Source: Solicola gregarius | GTDB taxonomy: Bacteria > Actinomycetota > Actinomycetes > Propionibacteriales > Nocardioidaceae | DNA: 64,000 nt | Direction of reading: 5' to 3' | Assembly: GCF_025790165.1 (NCBI RefSeq) | Contig: NZ_CP094970.1 | Coordinates: forward strand, 4,774,001-4,838,000 | Part shown: in pieces, positions 1 to 8,105 of the stretch | Layout: the number at the start of each line of letters is the position of its first letter | How positions within the stretch are numbered: the stretch's first letter is position 1 | Translations under genes and position numbers: made by a program | The notes under the pieces: model-generated | Databases searched by the model: none | Told to the model about the DNA's origin: nothing | Seen by the model: the letters and a program-made list of their open reading frames with translations, nothing else

Positions 1-126
1 GGAGAACTCGACGGTGTTGACCGGCCACACCTCGATGCCCATGCGCTGCAGCGGGAACACGGCCGCACTGTTTCCGACATGGCCGTACGCGACGGCGGAC
101 TGGATGGAGAGGATCTGCACGGTCAC
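1..126 (-). CDS. pdxY: pyridoxal kinase, N-terminal part (cut by window edge)
   Basis: The N-terminal 42 residues of a pyridoxal kinase, which uses ATP to phosphorylate pyridoxal in the salvage route to PLP; the remainder lies beyond the left edge. Residues 5-22 read [18 protein letters not shown], the hallmark N-terminus of PdxY/PdxK ribokinase-fold kinases, followed by the conserved [13 protein letters not shown] stretch. The start is taken at GTG 126, which leaves only MTVQ before the conserved run; an in-frame ATG at 144 would add six residues. No Shine-Dalgarno is visible. It is divergent from the next gene, whose start lies 16 bases away, so each promoter must overlap the other's coding start. 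Confidence 0.85.
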   Translation of the reverse strand, partial: MTVQILSIQSAVAYGHVGNSAAVFPLQRMGIEVWPVNTVEFS

Positions 127-142
127 AATGTACGGTCGGCCC

Positions 143-676
143 ATGACTGCGCCGCGCATCGCACCCGGTTCACGCCGCGAGATCGGTCTCGTCAACCACG
201 CGATCTGCTGGGTGAGCGGGCGTGTGACCGGCACGAATCCCCCGAACCTGTTCACGACGCTCGGACGCAGTCGCGGGCTGTTTCGCGGCTGGATGTGGTA
301 CTCGTCGAAGTTGATGCCGTTCGGCCGGCTGTCGCGGCGGGAGACCGAGCTGCTCATCCTGCGCATCGCCCATCTGCGCGAAAGCGAGTACGAGTTCACG
401 CATCACGTACGGATCGGCCGGCGGGCGGGCGTACGCGCCGACGACGTCGAGCGGGTCAAGGCCGGACCCGACGCCGACGGATGGAGCGAGCGGGAGCGGG
501 TGCTGGTGCGCGCGATCGACGAGCTCGACGCCGACCGCGACATCTCCGACGCGACGTGGGCGGCGATGTGCACGCAGCTGAGCGAGCAGGAGTGCATCGA
601 GGTGGTGATGCTCAGTGGTCAGTACGAGTCGCTCGCGACGGCGATCGCGACGCTGCGCATCCAGACCGACCGCTGA
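143..676 (+). CDS. carboxymuconolactone decarboxylase family protein (AhpD-like fold)
   Basis: A 177-residue protein of the carboxymuconolactone decarboxylase/AhpD-like family. The middle part has the typical pattern of a region around [14 protein letters not shown], then [17 protein letters not shown], then a C-terminal [12 protein letters not shown] helix. Members are small helical oxidoreductase-like or decarboxylase proteins; the CxxC pair of true AhpD peroxidases is absent, so peroxidase chemistry is not supported and the substrate is unknown. The start at ATG 143 is favoured over ATG 128 because TACGGT at 131-136 ends six bases before it, a layout expected for a leaderless transcript, and because homologues begin close to REIGLVN. 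It ends in a palindrome-rich gap facing the DAHP synthase gene. Confidence 0.8.
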   Translation: MTAPRIAPGSRREIGLVNHAICWVSGRVTGTNPPNLFTTLGRSRGLFRGWMWYSSKLMPFGRLSRRETELLILRIAHLRESEYEFTHHVRIGRRAGVRADDVERVKAGPDADGWSERERVLVRAIDELDADRDISDATWAAMCTQLSEQECIEVVMLSGQYESLATAIATLRIQTDR

Positions 677-690
677 GCGTACTGCCTGCA

Positions 691-820
691 GCGATACCAA
701 GTTCACCAGGTACGGCTGCGGGTACCCCCGTGGCGATACCAAGTTCACCAGGTGTCGCCCACTTCACCAGGCATCGACGGCCGGTGAAGTGCGGCGATAC
801 CTGGTGAACTTGGTATCGCC
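691..820. repeat. palindromic element A, copy 1 (with a partial extra arm)
   Basis: A long hairpin at 732-820 between two convergent 3' ends. The arms begin GGCGATACCAAGTTCACC (732 on) and end in its complement (793-820), about 28 paired bases with one mismatch. Inside is a second perfect 9-bp stem, CACTTCACC/GGTGAAGTG, around a loop AGGCATCGACGGCC. A partial left arm precedes it at 691-711. A related copy lies at 14241-14333 with the same loop start. It could work as a two-way terminator or as a REP-like dispersed element; no coding function is seen. Confidence 0.85.
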
Positions 821-856
821 GCAAGCCGCCCGGTACGCGCTGCCGCCGCCCGGACC

Positions 857-2191
857 TCAGCGCTGGGAGAGCATCTCCGAGACGAGGAACGCGAGCTCGA
901 GCGACTGCGCGCGGTTCAGGCGCGGATCGACCACCGACTCGTAACGATGGGACAGGTCGGCCGCCGACAGCGCCGCGCCGCCTCCGACGCACTCGGTGAC
1001 GTCGTCGCCGGTGAGCTCGACGTGCATGCCACCGGGCCACGTCCCGAGCGAACGGTGCACCTCGAAGAAGCCGCGCACCTCGTCGATGACGTCGTCGAAC
1101 TCGCGGGTCTTGAAGCCGTTCTCGGTCTCGAACGTGTTGCCGTGCATCGGGTCGCACACCCATGCGGCGCGGACCCCCGACGCCGTGACCTTCTCGACCA
1201 GCTCGGGAAGCCGGTCGCGGATCTTGCCCGCACCCATCCGGGTGATGAACGTCAGCCGGCCCGGTATGCGATCCGGGTCGAGCCGCTCGGCGAGCGCGAT
1301 CGCGTCGTCGGGACTCGTCGTCGGGCCGAGCTTCACGCCGATCGGATTCGACACCTTGCTCAGCAGCTCCACGTGGGCACCGTCGAGCTGGCGCGTACGC
1401 TCGCCGATCCACAGGAAGTGGCCGGACACGTCGTACGGCTTCTCCGTACGCGAGTCGATGCGCGTCATCGCGTGCTCGTACTCGAGCAGCAACGCCTCGT
1501 GGGAGGAGTGGAAGTCGACGGTGTGGAACTCGTCGGGGTTGGCGCCGCACGCCTCCATGAACGCCAGCGCACGGTCGATCTCGGCGCCGATGCGCTCGTA
1601 ACGCTGCCCGACCGGGCTGGTGCGCACGAAGTCGGTGTTCCACTCGTGCATCTGGCGCAGGTCGGCGTACCCACCCGTGACGAACGCGCGGGTGAGGTTC
1701 AGCGTCGCCGCCGACGCGTGGTAGACCTCGACGAGCCGCTGCGGATCGTGCCTGCGGGTCTCGGGAGTGAACGCGAAACCGTTCACCGCGTCGCCCCGGT
1801 ACGCGGGCAGCGTCACGCCGTCGCGAGTCTCGTTGTCGCTCGAGCGCGGCTTCGCGTACTGCCCGGCCATCCGGCCCAGCTTGACCACCGGAACGCTCGC
1901 GGCGTACGTCAGCACGACCGCCATCGAGAGCAGCACCCGAAGCTTGTTGCGGACGTTCTCGGCGGTCACACCGTCGAACGTCTCGGCGCAGTCGCCGCCC
2001 TGGAGCAGGAACGCCTTGCCGTCGGCGACGGCCGCGAGCTTCTCGCGCAGGTTGTCGCACTCGCCCGCAAACACCAACGGCGGCATGCCCTGCAGTCGGC
2101 TGACCGCGGAGTCGACCGCGGCGCGGTCTGCGTACGTGGGCTGCTGCGCTGGTTCGAGCGCATGCAGGTCGGCGAGGGAAGGGATCGTCAC
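857..2191 (-). CDS. aroG: 3-deoxy-7-phosphoheptulonate synthase, type II (DAHP synthase)
   Basis: A 444-residue type II DAHP synthase, the first enzyme of the shikimate pathway, condensing phosphoenolpyruvate with erythrose 4-phosphate. The type II family signature is clear: LLQGGDCAET at about residues 62-71, whose Cys68 is the expected metal ligand; the KLGRMAGQYAKPRS block; the HFLWIGERTR block; and DPMHGNT near residue 345, with the metal-binding histidine. The length is close to other actinobacterial type II enzymes. Start GTG 2191 has AGGGGG just upstream, but spacing is tight. It is transcribed alone toward a convergent neighbour and shares a short upstream region with the divergent GNAT gene. 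No leader peptide with runs of aromatic codons was seen. Confidence 0.95.
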   Translation of the reverse strand: MTIPSLADLHALEPAQQPTYADRAAVDSAVSRLQGMPPLVFAGECDNLREKLAAVADGKAFLLQGGDCAETFDGVTAENVRNKLRVLLSMAVVLTYAASVPVVKLGRMAGQYAKPRSSDNETRDGVTLPAYRGDAVNGFAFTPETRRHDPQRLVEVYHASAATLNLTRAFVTGGYADLRQMHEWNTDFVRTSPVGQRYERIGAEIDRALAFMEACGANPDEFHTVDFHSSHEALLLEYEHAMTRIDSRTEKPYDVSGHFLWIGERTRQLDGAHVELLSKVSNPIGVKLGPTTSPDDAIALAERLDPDRIPGRLTFITRMGAGKIRDRLPELVEKVTASGVRAAWVCDPMHGNTFETENGFKTREFDDVIDEVRGFFEVHRSLGTWPGGMHVELTGDDVTECVGGGAALSAADLSHRYESVVDPRLNRAQSLELAFLVSEMLSQR

Positions 2192-2266
2192 CCCCCTAGC
2201 GTACGGGCTGCGGCGACCGGCGTCGGGTCAGGTCCATCACATGAACCGGTCACTAGGATGAGGGCG

Positions 2267-2779
2267 ATGCTCGATTCTCGCCTTCCCGTCGTCCGACTGC
2301 TCCCACTCACTCCCGCCGCACTGTCGGCGCTCGCCGAGTGCAACTTCGCGGCCGCCGATGCCGCCTTCGGCCGAGAGCTCGCGCGCATCACGAAGAACGA
2401 AACCTGGCTCTGGCGGTTGCGCCGTGACCAGATCGTCCTGACGCCCGGTGACCGCAACTGGGTCGCGTACGTGATCGTCAACGAGGTGGGCACAGCCGTC
2501 GGCCACGCCGGGTTTCACGGCGGCCCGGACCCGTCCGGGATGGCCGAGGTCGGCTACTCGGTCGACCCCGCCTATCGGGGGCGGGGTTTCGCGAAGGCGG
2601 CGTTGGCCGAGCTCATCGCCCGGGCCCGCCGCGAACCCGACGTACGTACGCTGCGCGCGACCGTGCGGCCCGACAACGCCGCGTCGCTGGCGGTCATCCG
2701 CGGTGCGGGCCTGGTCGAGAACGACGACCAGCGGGATGCGCGCGATGGCCGCGAGCTGATCTTCGAGATGCCGGTCTAG
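2267..2779 (+). CDS. GNAT family N-acetyltransferase
   Basis: A 170-residue acetyltransferase of the GNAT fold. The acetyl-CoA-binding motif A is seen as VGYSVDPAYRGRGFAKAAL (the R-G-x-G-F/A-type loop), followed by the motif B region VRPDNAASLAVIRGAGL. The overall pattern is that of RimJ/RimL-like enzymes, which acetylate protein N-termini or small amines; the substrate cannot be told. ATG 2267 is chosen: TAGGAT (2254-2259) ends seven bases upstream, consistent with a leaderless or very short-leader message, although the AGGA within it could also act as a ribosome site. An ATG nine bases earlier (2258) is possible. Confidence 0.85.
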   Translation: MLDSRLPVVRLLPLTPAALSALAECNFAAADAAFGRELARITKNETWLWRLRRDQIVLTPGDRNWVAYVIVNEVGTAVGHAGFHGGPDPSGMAEVGYSVDPAYRGRGFAKAALAELIARARREPDVRTLRATVRPDNAASLAVIRGAGLVENDDQRDARDGRELIFEMPV

Positions 2780-2781
2780 CG

Positions 2782-2816
2782 CCCGCACGCCATCGGCGAC
2801 TCACCCGGCGTGCGGG
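2782..2816. terminator. hairpin between convergent GNAT and PFK genes
   Basis: Perfect 10-bp GC stem, CCCGCACGCC (2782-2791) with GGCGTGCGGG (2807-2816), loop of 15. It fills the 57-bp gap between two stop codons. There is no U-tract on either side, as is common for actinobacterial terminators. Confidence 0.6.
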
Positions 2817-2836
2817 ACCGGTCGGCCTGGACGCGA

Positions 2837-3862
2837 TCAGCCGAACAGCACCTCGGCCTCCTCGTACAGCTCCGGACGTACCGTCTTCAGCTCTCCGGTG
2901 CCCTCCTTGAGGGCGACCCGCTCGATCTCGGTGCCGTGCAAGGCGACCATCGTGCCGAAGTCGCCGTCGTGTACCGCCTGGATCGCGTGCAGGCCGAACC
3001 TCGTCGCAAGCCAGCGGTCGAACGCGGTCGGCGTGCCGCCACGCTGGACGTGTCCGAGTACGACCGCGCGCGCCTCCTTGCCCGTACGGTGCTCGATCTC
3101 ACCGGCGAGCCGGTCGCCGATGCCGCCGAGGCGGACGTGGCCGAAGGCGTCCTTCTCGCCCGCCTGCAGCGTCATCGTGCCCTCCGCCGGCGTCGCACCC
3201 TCGGCGACGACCACGATCGGCGAGTAGCGGGTGGCGAAGCGGCTCTCGACCTGAGCGCACACCTTCTCGATGTCGAACGGGCGCTCCGGGATCAGGATGA
3301 TGTTGGCGCCGCCGGCGAGTCCGCTGTGCAGCGCGATCCAGCCGGCATGGCGCCCCATCACCTCGATCACGAGCACGCGGTGGTGTGACTCGGCGGTCGT
3401 ATGGAGGCGGTCGATCGCCTCGGTCGCGATGTTGACGGCGGTGTCGAAGCCGAACGTGAAGTCGGTGCCGGACAGGTCGTTGTCGATCGTCTTCGGTACG
3501 CCGACGACGTTGACGCCGAGCTCGGCGAGCTTCGTCGCGACCCCGAGCGTGTCCTCGCCGCCGATCGCGACGAGGGCGTCGATGCCGCTCTCCTGCAGGT
3601 TCGCCTTGATCCGTTCGACACCGCCCTCGATGCCGAACGGGTTGGTGCGAGACGATCCGAGGATGGTGCCACCTCGCGGGAGGATGCCGCGAACCTCGTC
3701 GACGCCGAGCGACGTCGTGTCGTTCTCGAGCGGGCCGCGCCAACCGTCGCGGAAACCGACGAAATCCATGTCGTACTCGGCGACGCCCTTGCGTACCACT
3801 GCACGGATCACCGCGTTCAGGCCGGGACAGTCGCCGCCACCGGTCAGGACTCCAACACGCAC
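2837..3862 (-). CDS. pfkA: 6-phosphofructokinase, probably pyrophosphate-dependent
   Basis: A 341-residue PfkA-family protein that phosphorylates fructose 6-phosphate to the 1,6-bisphosphate. Motifs: GGGDCPGLN (8-16), IGGEDT (100-105), PKTIDND (123-129, with the catalytic aspartate) and MGRHAGW in the substrate site. The two residues that separate phosphoryl donors in this family (E. coli numbering 104 and 124, which here fall at the same positions) are Asp104 and Lys124. ATP enzymes have Gly104; the Asp/Lys pair is typical of pyrophosphate-using enzymes such as that of Amycolatopsis methanolica. I therefore infer PPi use, which would make the step reversible; this needs an assay. Start GTG 3862 has AAGGAG six bases upstream. 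Confidence 0.92.
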   Translation of the reverse strand: MRVGVLTGGGDCPGLNAVIRAVVRKGVAEYDMDFVGFRDGWRGPLENDTTSLGVDEVRGILPRGGTILGSSRTNPFGIEGGVERIKANLQESGIDALVAIGGEDTLGVATKLAELGVNVVGVPKTIDNDLSGTDFTFGFDTAVNIATEAIDRLHTTAESHHRVLVIEVMGRHAGWIALHSGLAGGANIILIPERPFDIEKVCAQVESRFATRYSPIVVVAEGATPAEGTMTLQAGEKDAFGHVRLGGIGDRLAGEIEHRTGKEARAVVLGHVQRGGTPTAFDRWLATRFGLHAIQAVHDGDFGTMVALHGTEIERVALKEGTGELKTVRPELYEEAEVLFG

Positions 3863-3944
3863 TCTTGCTCCTTAAGGCTCGTTCGGTCGTGCGGCAGCCT
3901 ATACGTTGTCGGTGACAACAAACAGGCCCTGCGGGCGTGTGCCG

Positions 3945-4502
3945 CTACTTGCTCCCCGTCATCGCCGTTCGATCTCCGCCGACGTCGGCGGAGCCGGGTC
4001 GTACGAGCGGTGCCAGGCCGACGAGTACGACGCCGGCTCCGAGCGCCAAGAGGTCGAGGTTCGCCGCGAACACGACGAACCCGAGGAACACCAGCGGCGG
4101 TGACCACAGCGGCATCCGGTGCGTCGCCGCGAGCCAGACGAGCGGTGCCAACAGGCCGATCTGGAACGCGAGCGGTCCGAGCAGCATGACCGCATCGGGC
4201 AGCTCGACGGCATCGTCGATCGACTGCGACAGGTCGCCCGCGATCACCAGGATGAAGCACGCGGCTCCGAGAAGCCCGAGCACCATGAACGCGTCGGCGA
4301 GGAGACCACGGCCAGGTGTTCGCACTCGTCGGTGAAGGCCGACGATGAGCACGGAGAACAACATGACTGCGAGCAGAAACATCGCGTGTCCGACATTCCA
4401 GGCGACGCCTGGTCCGTGATCACCGTCGAGCCCATCGACCAGGCGAAGCACGCCGTAGCAGAACAGCAGGAGGGGCGCACCGAGCGCCGAGAACTTGATC
4501 AT
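3945..4502 (-). CDS. hypothetical membrane protein
   Basis: A protein of 185 residues that I do not recognise. It shows six likely membrane spans: GAPLLLFCYGVLRLV, AMFLLAVMLFSVLIVGL, FMVLGLLGAACFILVIAG, VMLLGPLAFQIGLLAPLVWL, PPLVFLGFVVFAANL and LALGAGVVLVGLAPLV. There is a short loop SQSIDDAVELPD between spans 3 and 4. The start is set at ATG 4502 (MIKFSALG), directly before the first span; an in-frame ATG at 4538 would add 12 polar residues. It is read in the same direction as the PFK gene, 82 bases upstream of it, and could be co-transcribed. No enzymatic motif is visible. Confidence 0.65.
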   Translation of the reverse strand: MIKFSALGAPLLLFCYGVLRLVDGLDGDHGPGVAWNVGHAMFLLAVMLFSVLIVGLHRRVRTPGRGLLADAFMVLGLLGAACFILVIAGDLSQSIDDAVELPDAVMLLGPLAFQIGLLAPLVWLAATHRMPLWSPPLVFLGFVVFAANLDLLALGAGVVLVGLAPLVRPGSADVGGDRTAMTGSK

Positions 4503-4645
4503 GCCGCCAGGTTCGTACGCCCGGGTCGCCGGCACCATCGGGTACGCCCCTGGCTCGGATCCCGACCGTCCCTGGCCGCCCACCGATGAGTCCCGCCCGC
4601 CTCGTACGTCCGCCAACGGCAGACTCCAACCGCCGAAAGGACGAT

Positions 4646-5275
4646 ATGACGACCGACAGTGGTATCCGCGAAGCGATCGTGACAGAGCGTACCGAGCTGG
4701 CCGACATCCTCGACGGACTCGACGAGGAGGCATGGGACCATCCGTCGCTCTGCGCGGGCTGGCGCGTACGCGAGGTCGTCGCACACATCACGATGGCCTT
4801 CCGCTACTCGCTACCGCGGGTCGCTCTGGAGATGGTAAAGTCCCGCGGCCGCTTCGACGCGATGGCCGACCGGCGCGCGCGGGTCGACGCCGACGAGCTG
4901 TCCGTACGCGAGCTCGCAGCGGCGGTACGCGACAACATCCACCATCCCTGGAAGCCGCCGGGTGGCGGACTCGCCGGCGCCCTGAGCCACGACACCATCC
5001 ATGGGCTCGACATCACCACTCCCCTCGGCATCGACTGGAAGGTGCCGGAGGAGCGGATGCGGATGATCCATCGGGGCATGAGGCCCAAGAACATCGCATT
5101 CTTCGGCGTCGACCTCGACGACATTGAGCTACGCGCCGACGACATGGACTGGTCGTACGGGACGGGCGAGCCCGTGGAGGGCACGGCGCAGGACCTCCTG
5201 CTGGTGCTGTGCGGACGTACGCTCCCACCCGGCCGGCTGCGCGGTGCACCCAGCTCGAGGTTCACCCGCGGCTGA
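4646..5275 (+). CDS. maleylpyruvate isomerase family mycothiol-dependent protein (TIGR03083-like)
   Basis: A 209-residue member of the DinB-like/MDMPI family. The N-terminal helix pattern ERTELADILDGLDEEAW then SLCAGWRVREVVAHI is the family's most conserved block; the histidine of VVAHI and the later ALSHDTIHGLDI supply likely metal-binding His/Asp residues. Family members use mycothiol or act as metal-binding DinB-like proteins; no substrate can be assigned. The start at ATG 4646 has AAAGGA four bases upstream. It converges on the response regulator gene with only two bases between stop codons. Confidence 0.8.
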   Translation: MTTDSGIREAIVTERTELADILDGLDEEAWDHPSLCAGWRVREVVAHITMAFRYSLPRVALEMVKSRGRFDAMADRRARVDADELSVRELAAAVRDNIHHPWKPPGGGLAGALSHDTIHGLDITTPLGIDWKVPEERMRMIHRGMRPKNIAFFGVDLDDIELRADDMDWSYGTGEPVEGTAQDLLLVLCGRTLPPGRLRGAPSSRFTRG

Positions 5276-5277
5276 GG

Positions 5278-5925
5278 TCAGTCGCCGTCGATGCCGTGCT
5301 CGATCGCGTACCGGACGAGCTCGGCGCGGTTGTGCATCTGCAGCTTGCGCAACGTGTTCTGGACGTGGTTCTGGACGGTGCGGTGGCTGACCACGAGCCG
5401 CTCGGCGATCTGCTTGTACGCGAGCCCCTTCGCGACCAGGCGAAGCACTTCCGTCTCGCGCTCGGTCAATGCCGGCGCGTCGGGCTCCTCGGCCGGCGAG
5501 GCGTCGGACAGCCGGCGGTACTCCCCGAGCACGAGGCCCGCGAGGCCGGGGGTGAACACCGCCTCGCCGCTGGCGACCTTGCGTACGGCGTCGACGAGGG
5601 CCTCCCTGGATGCCGACTTGACGAGGTATCCGGTCGCGCCGGCCTTGATCGCCTCGAGTACGTCTGCCTGCTCACCCGACGCCGACAGCACGAGCACGCG
5701 TACGTCCGGTAGGTCTGCCGCGACGGCGGCCGACACCGCGACGCCGTCGGGCTCGGGGATGTTCAGGTCGAGCACGACGACATCCGGGGTCGTCGCCGTG
5801 GCACGGGCGATCGCCTCGCGGCCGTCGGCAGCGGTCGCGACCACCTCGAACCCCGACTCCTCCAGGTCGCGCGCGACCCCGTCGCGCCACATCGGATGGT
5901 CGTCGACCACCATCACCCGCACCAT
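5278..5925 (-). CDS. LuxR/NarL-type response regulator
   Basis: A 215-residue two-component response regulator. The N-terminal receiver has the acidic pair VVDDH, the phospho-acceptor aspartate in VVVLDLNIPEPDG and the conserved lysine in YLVKS. The C-terminal half is a LuxR-type DNA-binding domain, LTERETEVLRLVAKG then YKQIAERLVVSHRTVQNHV. It follows its partner kinase by ten bases, so the pair is surely co-translated. ATG 5925 is chosen, with AGGG about eight bases upstream; GTG 5934 is an alternative. The targets are unknown; nothing nearby is an obvious regulon beyond the operon itself. Confidence 0.9.
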   Translation of the reverse strand: MVRVMVVDDHPMWRDGVARDLEESGFEVVATAADGREAIARATATTPDVVVLDLNIPEPDGVAVSAAVAADLPDVRVLVLSASGEQADVLEAIKAGATGYLVKSASREALVDAVRKVASGEAVFTPGLAGLVLGEYRRLSDASPAEEPDAPALTERETEVLRLVAKGLAYKQIAERLVVSHRTVQNHVQNTLRKLQMHNRAELVRYAIEHGIDGD

Positions 5926-5935
5926 GGCGCTCACC

Positions 5936-7120
5936 CTAATCGCCCGCCCGCTCGTCCGTCCGACGTCTGCCTCTCCCGCCCCGTGGGAGCGGGATGGTGA
6001 ACTCCCACTCGGTGCCCTGGCCCGGTGACGTACGAAGGTCCGCGCGCCCGCCCAGGTCGGCGACCCGGCCGCGGATCGACCGCGCGACCCCCATCCGGCC
6101 GGACGCGGCGGCCGCATCGAGTCGGCCGTCGGCGATGCCCGGGCCCTCGTCGCGGACCGAGACCGTCACCCCGTCGGAGGCACCCTCCAGCAGTACCCAC
6201 GCCGGCGCGTCCGGCCCGACGTGGGTCTCGACGTTGGCGAGGCACGCGCGTACGACCGCGACCACCGTTTCGACGAAGTCGGCCGGCAGAGCCACCGGCC
6301 CGCCCGGCGTTGCGACCGTGACCATCGGTGTGCCGAGCGAGGCGAGCGCCGCGACCAGGTCGAGCTGTCCGCGTACGGGCGCGGGGTCGACCGAGGTCTG
6401 GATCAGCCCACGAAGCGCGCTCTCCTGCTCGCCCGCGAGGCGGCCGAGGTCGGCGAGGTCACCACCGTGCTCCGCCCCACGCCGCTGCATCAGCCCGAGC
6501 ACCTGCAGCACACCGTCGTGCACGGCGCGGGCCAGCCGCTCGCGTTCACGTACCGCGGCGACTCGCCGCTCGGCGTCTGCCCGCCGTTGCGCGGACGTAC
6601 GCAACGTGGTCGCGACGTACCCGACGGTGAGGCCCGCCAGCACGAGCAGGAACACGTTTCCGATCGTCGACGCTGTCACGACGGGACGCATGGTCACGTC
6701 GGCGACCGACACCACGACCGCCGCTGCCACGCCGCCTCGGATGCCCCACCAGACCGCCCATGCCAGGACGGGGACGCACACCCAGTACGACGTGAGAGTA
6801 GAGACGTGCTCGGCCATCATGGCGTCGGTAGCGACGAACGGCGTCGTACGAAGCAGCGCCAGCGTCACGAGCAGGTCCGCGCCCAGCAGCAATGGACCCC
6901 GGCGGGCGGGGACGGCGTACAGCCAGGTCACGAGCGCCGACCACGCGGCCATCGTCGCGATGACGCCGACCGCGCCCGCCGGACGGTCGAAGTCGTCGAT
7001 GCGCACGGCGTTGATGCCGACCGCGAAGACCAGGGTCACGAGCCGCAGCACCGCGAGCGCTCGGAAGAGCTGGTTGTCGACGTTGCCCGCGGCCCGGTCG
7101 ACCCTCGCCGTAGCCGTCAT
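5936..7120 (-). CDS. sensor histidine kinase (HisKA_3/DesK-NarX type)
   Basis: A 394-residue membrane sensor kinase. The N-terminal 180 residues hold about five or six hydrophobic spans with little extracellular sequence, suggesting an intramembrane sensor. The phospho-acceptor helix reads RERLARAVHDGVLQVLGLM, the HDxxxQ-type box of HisKA_3 kinases, and the ATPase domain has DEGPGIAD. The kinase lies 13 bases after plsC and 10 bases before its response regulator, making a plsC-kinase-regulator operon; a role in sensing membrane lipid state is an inference from this context only. ATG 7120 gives a sensible N-terminus just before the first span. Confidence 0.88.
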   Translation of the reverse strand: MTATARVDRAAGNVDNQLFRALAVLRLVTLVFAVGINAVRIDDFDRPAGAVGVIATMAAWSALVTWLYAVPARRGPLLLGADLLVTLALLRTTPFVATDAMMAEHVSTLTSYWVCVPVLAWAVWWGIRGGVAAAVVVSVADVTMRPVVTASTIGNVFLLVLAGLTVGYVATTLRTSAQRRADAERRVAAVRERERLARAVHDGVLQVLGLMQRRGAEHGGDLADLGRLAGEQESALRGLIQTSVDPAPVRGQLDLVAALASLGTPMVTVATPGGPVALPADFVETVVAVVRACLANVETHVGPDAPAWVLLEGASDGVTVSVRDEGPGIADGRLDAAAASGRMGVARSIRGRVADLGGRADLRTSPGQGTEWEFTIPLPRGGRGRRRTDERAGD

Positions 7121-7133
7121 CGCATCGTGCGGC

Positions 7134-7925
7134 CTATGAGGCGCGCTGCGTCGGCTCGTCTGGTTCGTCGCCCGAATCCGGCGCGTCATCGGACGCGGCG
7201 TCCGGGTCGGTCTCGGCCGCCGCCGACTCCGCGGCCTGCTTCGCATCCTTCTTGGCATTCGCCTTGGCGGCGGTGGCGTACTGGTCGACGTACTCCTGAC
7301 CGGAGAGCCGCATGATCTCGTACATGATCTCGTCGGTGATGGCCCGCAGGATGAAGCGGTCGTCCTCCATGCCTTCGTAGCGGCTGAAGTCGAGCGGCTT
7401 GCCGAAGCGGACCCCTGGCCGGGCGAACCGGCCGAACACCTTTCCGGGCGGCGCGAGGACGTCGGTGTTGGTCACGGCGACCGGGATCACCGGCACCTTC
7501 GCCTCGAGCGCCAACCGGGCAACACCCGTACGCCCGCGGTACAGCTTGCCGTCGTGGGAGCGGGTGCCCTCCGGGTAGATGCCGCAGACGTCGCCATCGT
7601 GCAGCAGCCGCAGCTGGGTCTTGATCGCGCCCTCGGCCGCACGTCCGCTCGTGCGGTCGATCGGCACCTGGCCCGAGCCGGAGAAGAACGTCTTCTGCAG
7701 CCACCCCTTCAGCCCGGTGCCCTCGAAGTACTCGGCCTTCGCCACGAACGTCACCCGGCGCGGGATGACGAGCGGCATGAACAACCAGTCGCTGTACGAC
7801 ATGTGGTTGCTCGCGAGGATGGCAGGCCCGTCCTCCGGGACGTGCTCGGTGCCCTCTGCCCACGGACGGAACACCAGCTTCAGCAGCGGCCCCAAGAAGA
7901 TGAACTTGAGCATCCAGTAGAACAA
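7134..7925 (-). CDS. plsC: 1-acyl-sn-glycerol-3-phosphate acyltransferase
   Basis: A 263-residue lysophosphatidic acid acyltransferase, which makes phosphatidic acid for membrane lipid synthesis. The family motifs are present in order: NHMSYSD (the HX4D catalytic pair), the GSGQVPIDR block and YPEGTRS (the EGTR phosphate-binding motif). The last 45 residues are a low-complexity Ala/Asp/Glu/Lys tail that is not part of the enzyme domain. Start at TTG 7925 is preferred: GGAGGAGGG lies just upstream at good spacing, and the resulting MFYWMLKF start matches the family. It is the first gene of a probable operon with the downstream kinase and regulator. Confidence 0.9.
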   Translation of the reverse strand: MFYWMLKFIFLGPLLKLVFRPWAEGTEHVPEDGPAILASNHMSYSDWLFMPLVIPRRVTFVAKAEYFEGTGLKGWLQKTFFSGSGQVPIDRTSGRAAEGAIKTQLRLLHDGDVCGIYPEGTRSHDGKLYRGRTGVARLALEAKVPVIPVAVTNTDVLAPPGKVFGRFARPGVRFGKPLDFSRYEGMEDDRFILRAITDEIMYEIMRLSGQEYVDQYATAAKANAKKDAKQAAESAAAETDPDAASDDAPDSGDEPDEPTQRAS

Positions 7926-8105
7926 CGACCCTCCTCCGTCGACGGGCAAACACTACCCGTGTCCGTCGGAGGCGGCCGACTCAACGCTCCCGGCCGCCAC
8001 GTGTCGGACGCGGTCTTGCCCGTCACCACCCGAGTGGGACCATAGGAACAAGACATCCGCGCGGCCGGCGTACCGGCCCACTGCGAACCACCGAGGAGCA
8101 AGGCC

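Noticed and set aside
691-820. CRISPR-like repeat at element A
   Set aside because: Only two or three arms without regular spacers, and no cas genes anywhere in the window.
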